NCBI GenBank assembly: GCA_040752025.1 | Contig: JBFMFR010000065.1 | Span: 1 to 37,524, forward strand | DNA: 37,524 bases | Direction of reading: 5' to 3' | Source: JBFMFR01 sp040752025 | GTDB lineage: Bacteria > Chloroflexota > Anaerolineae > Anaerolineales > UBA4823 | Shown here: positions 34,298 to 37,524 of the stretch, in pieces | Layout of the letters: each line of letters opens with the position of its first letter | How positions within the stretch are numbered: the stretch's first letter is position 1 | Notes under the pieces: model-generated | The model's input: the letters and a program-made list of their open reading frames with translations, nothing else | Databases searched by the model: none | What the model was told of the DNA's origin: nothing | Program-made: the position numbers and the translations under genes

Positions 34298-35788
34298 TTA
34301 GCTTTCTGATTCCTCCAACGCCTCCGCAATCCCACGGAACTGCTCCAGCGCCGCCTCCAGATCCTCCACGATCTCCAGAGCCAGCACATCCGGGTCGGGC
34401 AGGTTGGCCGAATCCTCCAGCGATTCGTCCCGCAGCCAGAAAATGTCCAGGTTGGCCTTGTCGCGCCCGGCCAGTTCCTCGTAGGTGTACGCGCGCCAGC
34501 GGCCCTGCGGGTTGTCCTCCGACCAGGTGGGCTGGCGCTCGTGGCGGTTTTCGGGATGGTAGCAAGCCACAAACTCGTCCAGGTCGCCGCGCGTTAGCGG
34601 GGCGGTCTTGAGCGTAAAGTTCATGTTCGTGCGCAGGTCGTAGATCCACAGCGCCTGGGTCCAGGGCGTCTCGCTGGCCGGCTTGCGCTCGAAGAACAGC
34701 ACGTTGGCCTTCACCCCCTGGGCGTAGAAAATCCCGGTGGGCAGGCGCAGCAGGGTGTGCACCTCGCACTCGTGCAGCAGGCGGCGGCGCACGATCTCGC
34801 CCGCCCCGCCTTCGAAGAGTACGTTATCCGGCACAACCACCGCCGCCCGACCGTGGATCTTGAGCAGGGTGTGCACATGCTGGACGAAGTTCAACTGCTT
34901 GTTGCTGGTGGAGGCCCAGAAATCGTCGCGCACCACGCTGGTGGACTCGCGCTTGATCTCGCCTTCTTCGGTCACGTAGGTCACGCTGGACTTCTTGCCG
35001 AAGGGCGGGTTGGTCAGCACCAGGTCGAAGCGCTGCCCCGGGTCGGCTGCCAGGCTGTCGTCCACGTGGATGGGCGACGAACCGCCGTTGGCCCCGATGC
35101 CGTGCAAATACAGATTCATCACGCACAGCCGGGCGGTGTTGTCCACGATCTCCCAGCCGTGCAGAGCGTGGTGGTTGAGGTGCTCCAACTGGTCCCTGTC
35201 CAGCGGGCCGTGGTGCTTCAGAATGTAATCGTGCGCCGCCAGCAGGAACCCGCCCGTCCCCGCCGCCGGGTCGCAGATCGTCGCCCCCGGTGCCGGGCGG
35301 CTCACCTCCACCATCGCCTGGATCAGCGGGCGCGGCGTGAAATACTGCCCGGCCCCCGACTTGGTGTCCTGGGCGTTCTTCTCCAGCAGCCCCTCGTAGA
35401 TTTCGCCCTTCACGTCCACCCCCAGCCCGATCCACGTCTCCCCATCGATCAGCTCGATCAACCGCCGCAGGCGCGCCGGGTTCTGGATGCGGTTCTGCGC
35501 CTTGCGGAAGATCGTCGGGATCAGCCCGGAGCCTTTGCCCAGCTCGTTCAAAATGCGGATGTAATGTTTCTCCAGCTCGTCGCCGTCCCGCCCCAGCAGC
35601 GCGGCCCAATTCAACCCGGCCGGCAGAGCGCTGGGCTTGCTCAGCAGCGTGGCGTTCTCGTGATCCATCTTCAAGAACAGCAGATAGGTGAGCTGTTCGA
35701 CGTAATCGCCGTACGAAATCCCGTCGTCGCGCAGCACATTGCAGTAATTCCAGACGCGTTGGACGATGGTGGAGGAGGTCATGTTCAT
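34298..35788 (-). CDS. hsdM: Type I restriction-modification DNA methyltransferase, HsdM
   Basis: A 496-residue N6-adenine methyltransferase subunit. The N-terminal HsdM domain (IVQRVWNYCNVLRDDGISYG) is followed by GQYFTPRPLIQAMVEV, the SAM motif DPAAGTGGFLLAAHDYIL (about 173-190) and the catalytic NPPF at 260-263 in DLVLTNPPFGKKS; the C-terminal region has FERKPASETPWTQALWIYDL and ENRHERQPTW. It would methylate DNA only with an HsdS specificity subunit. No hsdS or hsdR is visible; the next gene downstream is the KdpD-like kinase. The ATG at 35788 has AAAGGAC upstream and overlaps the RAYT stop by 4 bp; a longer frame to 35941 lies within RAYT. Confidence 0.88.
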   Translation of the reverse strand: MNMTSSTIVQRVWNYCNVLRDDGISYGDYVEQLTYLLFLKMDHENATLLSKPSALPAGLNWAALLGRDGDELEKHYIRILNELGKGSGLIPTIFRKAQNRIQNPARLRRLIELIDGETWIGLGVDVKGEIYEGLLEKNAQDTKSGAGQYFTPRPLIQAMVEVSRPAPGATICDPAAGTGGFLLAAHDYILKHHGPLDRDQLEHLNHHALHGWEIVDNTARLCVMNLYLHGIGANGGSSPIHVDDSLAADPGQRFDLVLTNPPFGKKSSVTYVTEEGEIKRESTSVVRDDFWASTSNKQLNFVQHVHTLLKIHGRAAVVVPDNVLFEGGAGEIVRRRLLHECEVHTLLRLPTGIFYAQGVKANVLFFERKPASETPWTQALWIYDLRTNMNFTLKTAPLTRGDLDEFVACYHPENRHERQPTWSEDNPQGRWRAYTYEELAGRDKANLDIFWLRDESLEDSANLPDPDVLALEIVEDLEAALEQFRGIAEALEESES

Positions 35789-37134
35789 ATGGGTCGTTTG
35801 TCCTTTGGCTGGGGCAGCATTTGCCGCTCCGGGTTTTCCTGGTCGTTTTCCCAACGCAGCGGGTTTTGGCGGATATATTCTTGCAGGTGCGCCATTTCCT
35901 CTTCGTTGCGCACAATGTGTTCGTAATAATTGCGCTGCCACACCGGCGCGCCGGACGTGCGGCGCAAAAAATTCACCTGCCGCGCCGAAAACGATTTGAA
36001 GGCCCGCACGATTTCCGGCAGCCCGTGCCGCCGCCTCCCCTCACCCCGATCCCCACCATCATCGTCATTACGATCGCCATCCCCACCATGATTGTGACCC
36101 GCATCACCGTAGGGGCGGGTCTCGCCCACGTCTGGCACAGATCCCTCGCCATACAGAACCGTTTCTGGCGCTTGGCCATGGGTATGAACCGACCCGCCCT
36201 GGTCATCACCATGACCATAATCCCCCCCATCACCGCGATTGCCATCACCAAACGGTCGGGCGGCATGGGATGGGATTTGTCCTCCCGGTTCGTGGGGATA
36301 ATCCCCATCCCCGTAGGGGCGGGTCTCGCCCACGTCTGGCACAGATCCCTCGCCATACAGAACCGTTTCTGGCGCGTCACCACCGGCATGAACCGACCCG
36401 CCCTGTTCCCCCCCACGATCATGATCGCCATCGCCAATGGGATATGCATCGTCTGGTCGGGTGGTATGGGATGGGGTTTGTTCCTCCGGTTCGTGGGGAT
36501 AATCCCCATCACCGTAGGGGCGGGTCTCGCCCACCTCTGGCACAGATCCCTCGCCATACATCACCGTTTCTCGCGCGTCACCATAGGCATGAACCGACCC
36601 GCCCTGTTCCCCCCCACGATCATGATCGCCATCGCCGAACGGGCGGGTCTGGGTTGTACCCGGCGTGGGCACATTGCCTGATGCAACCCTGTCCGGCCCA
36701 AGGCCACACCCCTGCACAGACCCGCCCCTACCATCATCGTCATCCCCATCACCGTAGGGGCGGGTCTCGCCCACCTCTGGCACAGATCCCTCGCCATACA
36801 CGACCGTTTCTGGCGCGTCACCACCGGCATGAACCGACCCGCCCTTTCCCCCCTCATTGCGCACATCATCCTCGGTCAAAATAATAATCCCATGCACGTG
36901 ATTGGGCATAATGCAAAATTCATCCAATCGCACATTGGGATAATGCCGCGGCAAATCGAACCAGGCCTTGCGCACAATCTCCCCGGCCCGGGACAACCGC
37001 ATTTCCCCATCCACCACCGTCCCGAATAATTCCTGGCGTTCGTCTGCCACAATCGTGACAAAATACGCCCCCACCCGCGTATAATCGTACCCCTTCAGGC
37101 GGATCGAACGGCGGTGGTGTCTTTTGAGAGTCAC
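35785..37134 (-). CDS. REP-associated tyrosine transposase (RAYT, Y1 HUH) with large repeat insertion
   Basis: A 449-residue frame. Residues 1-91 and 371-449 together make a normal RAYT of about 170 residues: GYDYTRVGAYFVTIVADER, the metal-binding HUH motif in IMPNHVHGI (His79, His81), then FKSFSARQVNFLRR, PVWQRNYYEHIVRNEEE with the nucleophile Tyr at 403 or 404, and YIRQNPLRWENDQ. RAYTs nick REP single strands next to GTAG tetranucleotides. About 279 residues of Gly/Asp/Pro-rich repeats are inserted between the HUH and Tyr motifs without breaking the frame. The start is a GTG with a poor ribosome site, 6 bp after an upstream pseudogene. The stop overlaps hsdM. Activity with the insertion is uncertain. 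Confidence 0.8.
   Translation of the reverse strand: MTLKRHHRRSIRLKGYDYTRVGAYFVTIVADERQELFGTVVDGEMRLSRAGEIVRKAWFDLPRHYPNVRLDEFCIMPNHVHGIIILTEDDVRNEGGKGGSVHAGGDAPETVVYGEGSVPEVGETRPYGDGDDDDGRGGSVQGCGLGPDRVASGNVPTPGTTQTRPFGDGDHDRGGEQGGSVHAYGDARETVMYGEGSVPEVGETRPYGDGDYPHEPEEQTPSHTTRPDDAYPIGDGDHDRGGEQGGSVHAGGDAPETVLYGEGSVPDVGETRPYGDGDYPHEPGGQIPSHAARPFGDGNRGDGGDYGHGDDQGGSVHTHGQAPETVLYGEGSVPDVGETRPYGDAGHNHGGDGDRNDDDGGDRGEGRRRHGLPEIVRAFKSFSARQVNFLRRTSGAPVWQRNYYEHIVRNEEEMAHLQEYIRQNPLRWENDQENPERQMLPQPKDKRPI
36025..36861. repeat. In-frame array of GTAG-hairpin REP-like units inside the RAYT gene
   Basis: Four units of about 200-240 bp share long stretches, including CCGTAGGGGCGGGTCTCGCC, CTGGCACAGATCCCTCGCC and ATGAACCGACCCGCCC. 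Each has GTAG followed by the hairpin GGGCG-GGTCT-CGCCC: GTAG at 36109, 36313, 36514 and 36754, with hairpins at 36113-36127, 36317-36331, 36518-36532 and 36758-36772. Spacings are 204, 201 and 240 bp, all multiples of 3. On the coding strand the units give GGSVHA, YGEGSVP and GETRPYGDG repeats. A related GTAG in the other orientation is near 36715-36733. The GTAG-foot hairpin is also found in the two duplicated blocks at 17029 and 20186. Confidence 0.8.
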
Positions 37135-37140
37135 GCTTTA

Positions 37141-37446
37141 CTATCCGATTATGTATTTCAAGGCAAGCGAACTAAAAACATCCGGTTTCATATAGGTATT
37201 GACAGTGAATCGGGTTTGTCCTGCAGCCAATGCGCGCTGATAAACTATCCCATTTGCTCCTTATTCTCCTAAGGTAAGAATAATTGGGGAGACTTGATGA
37301 TTCATGAACCAATTGGCCTGATTTAGCATATTCTCTACATATGATTTTTCAAGATCCTTGGATTCGTGCTCATTCAGAATAGCTACTTTTCCAAATTTTT
37401 TGTTAGCGCGCCAAAGTAATGGGGCGCGCCCTTGATAAAAATTGGC
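37141..37446 (-). pseudogene. Remnant of an unidentified gene with an in-frame stop
   Basis: On the minus strand, one frame is open from 37446: ANFYQGRAPLLWRANKKFG, KVAILNEHESKDLEKSYVEN, MLNQANWFMNHQVSPIILTL and GE. It is then interrupted by TAA (37261-37263) and continues in the same frame with GANGIVYQRALAAGQTRFTV, NTYMKPDVFSSLALKYIIG and TAG (37141-37143). The composition on both sides is protein-like, and no start codon is present, so this looks like the 3' part of a gene broken by a nonsense mutation and cut at its 5' side near 37447. The family is not recognised. It ends 6 bp before the RAYT start. Confidence 0.5.
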
Positions 37447-37504
37447 TCACAGGAGTATCCTCGATGTCTCTATACCGCCGAAAGGCGATCATCGGGAGAC
37501 CCAT

Positions 37505-37524
37505 ATGAGCCAACTGGTAATGAT
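37505..37524 (+). CDS. Start of an unidentified gene running off the window
   Basis: ATG at 37505 opens a frame MSQLVM that is cut by the window end. GGGAG lies about 8 bases upstream, and a 14-codon mini-frame (37463-37507) ends in an ATGA overlap with it. TTGGCTCA (37442-37449) and TGAGCCAA (37506-37513) are inverted repeats around the region. Given the broken gene next to it, a mobile element is likely, but too little is visible to name it. Confidence 0.25.

Noticed and set aside
34757..35926. 389-codon plus-strand frame opposite hsdM
   Set aside because: The minus strand has unambiguous HsdM motifs (DPAAGTGG, NPPF). The opposite frame is low-complexity Val/Gln/Arg and is a shadow.
36025..36861. 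CRISPR array
   Set aside because: Repeat units are 200-240 bp, remain in one coding frame and have no short constant repeats with unique spacers. They are REP-like units inside the RAYT gene.

Overview
The window is bacterial: compact genes, good GGAGG-type ribosome binding sites, sigma70-like promoters and operons joined by ATGA overlaps. GC content is high over most of its length and clearly lower from about 21.8 to 34.2 kb. The mix of Thr/Pro-rich lipoproteins (one DUF3160 plus SH3), VapB/HigBA modules, a KimA/TrkA potassium cluster and dispersed intergenic repeats (ATTCGTT, ATCTGCG, CACGGAG families) suggests a Chloroflexota, probably Anaerolineae, genome. That assignment is inference from gene style; there is no rRNA or other marker gene to prove it.

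Left edge (1-4.0 kb) is accessory DNA: the tail of an IS630-type transposase, two remnants of a tRNA-Ser 3' end about 530 bp apart (an old integration scar), an orphan VapB antitoxin followed by only the last residues of its VapC toxin, an intact higBA toxin-antitoxin pair, two SAM methyltransferases and a YdeI/OmdA-like protein.

4.2-9.8 kb is a five-gene operon in which every junction is a 4-base overlap: an AMP-forming acetyl-CoA synthetase, the E1 alpha, E1 beta and E2 subunits of a pyruvate/acetoin-type 2-oxoacid dehydrogenase, and a dedicated acyl carrier protein. An extended -10 promoter and a strong intrinsic terminator lie in its leader. No E3 subunit is present.

9.8-16.7 kb, on the minus strand, holds a hybrid histidine kinase and an HPt-REC-REC-GGDEF diguanylate cyclase, a tyrosine-recombinase-like protein that has lost catalytic residues, and a methyltransferase. 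ATTCGTT repeats form the 3' ends, including the stop codons, of the last two. 16.7-21.8 kb has two surface lipoproteins between copies of a roughly 265 bp duplicated intergenic block that carries a GTAG-plus-hairpin (REP-like) element.

21.8-34.1 kb is a lower-GC, single-strand cluster that reads as a potassium homeostasis island: a KdpD-like kinase and KdpE regulator, a structured terminator, a small membrane protein, an unknown 378-residue protein, a KimA-like permease paralogue, a P2-type ATPase with a DKNGT phosphorylation motif, two TrkA/RCK proteins, a KimA-like potassium importer and a small hypothetical protein.

34.2-37.5 kb has a type I restriction-modification HsdM gene overlapped by a REP-associated tyrosine transposase (RAYT) gene. 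The RAYT frame contains about 840 bp of in-frame repeats that themselves carry GTAG-hairpin REP-like elements. Upstream of it lies a pseudogene with an in-frame stop, and the window ends in a truncated frame. The most unusual items are the self-repeat-laden RAYT gene, the acs-E1-E2-ACP operon, and the potassium island with its odd ATPase and interlocking RNA structure.
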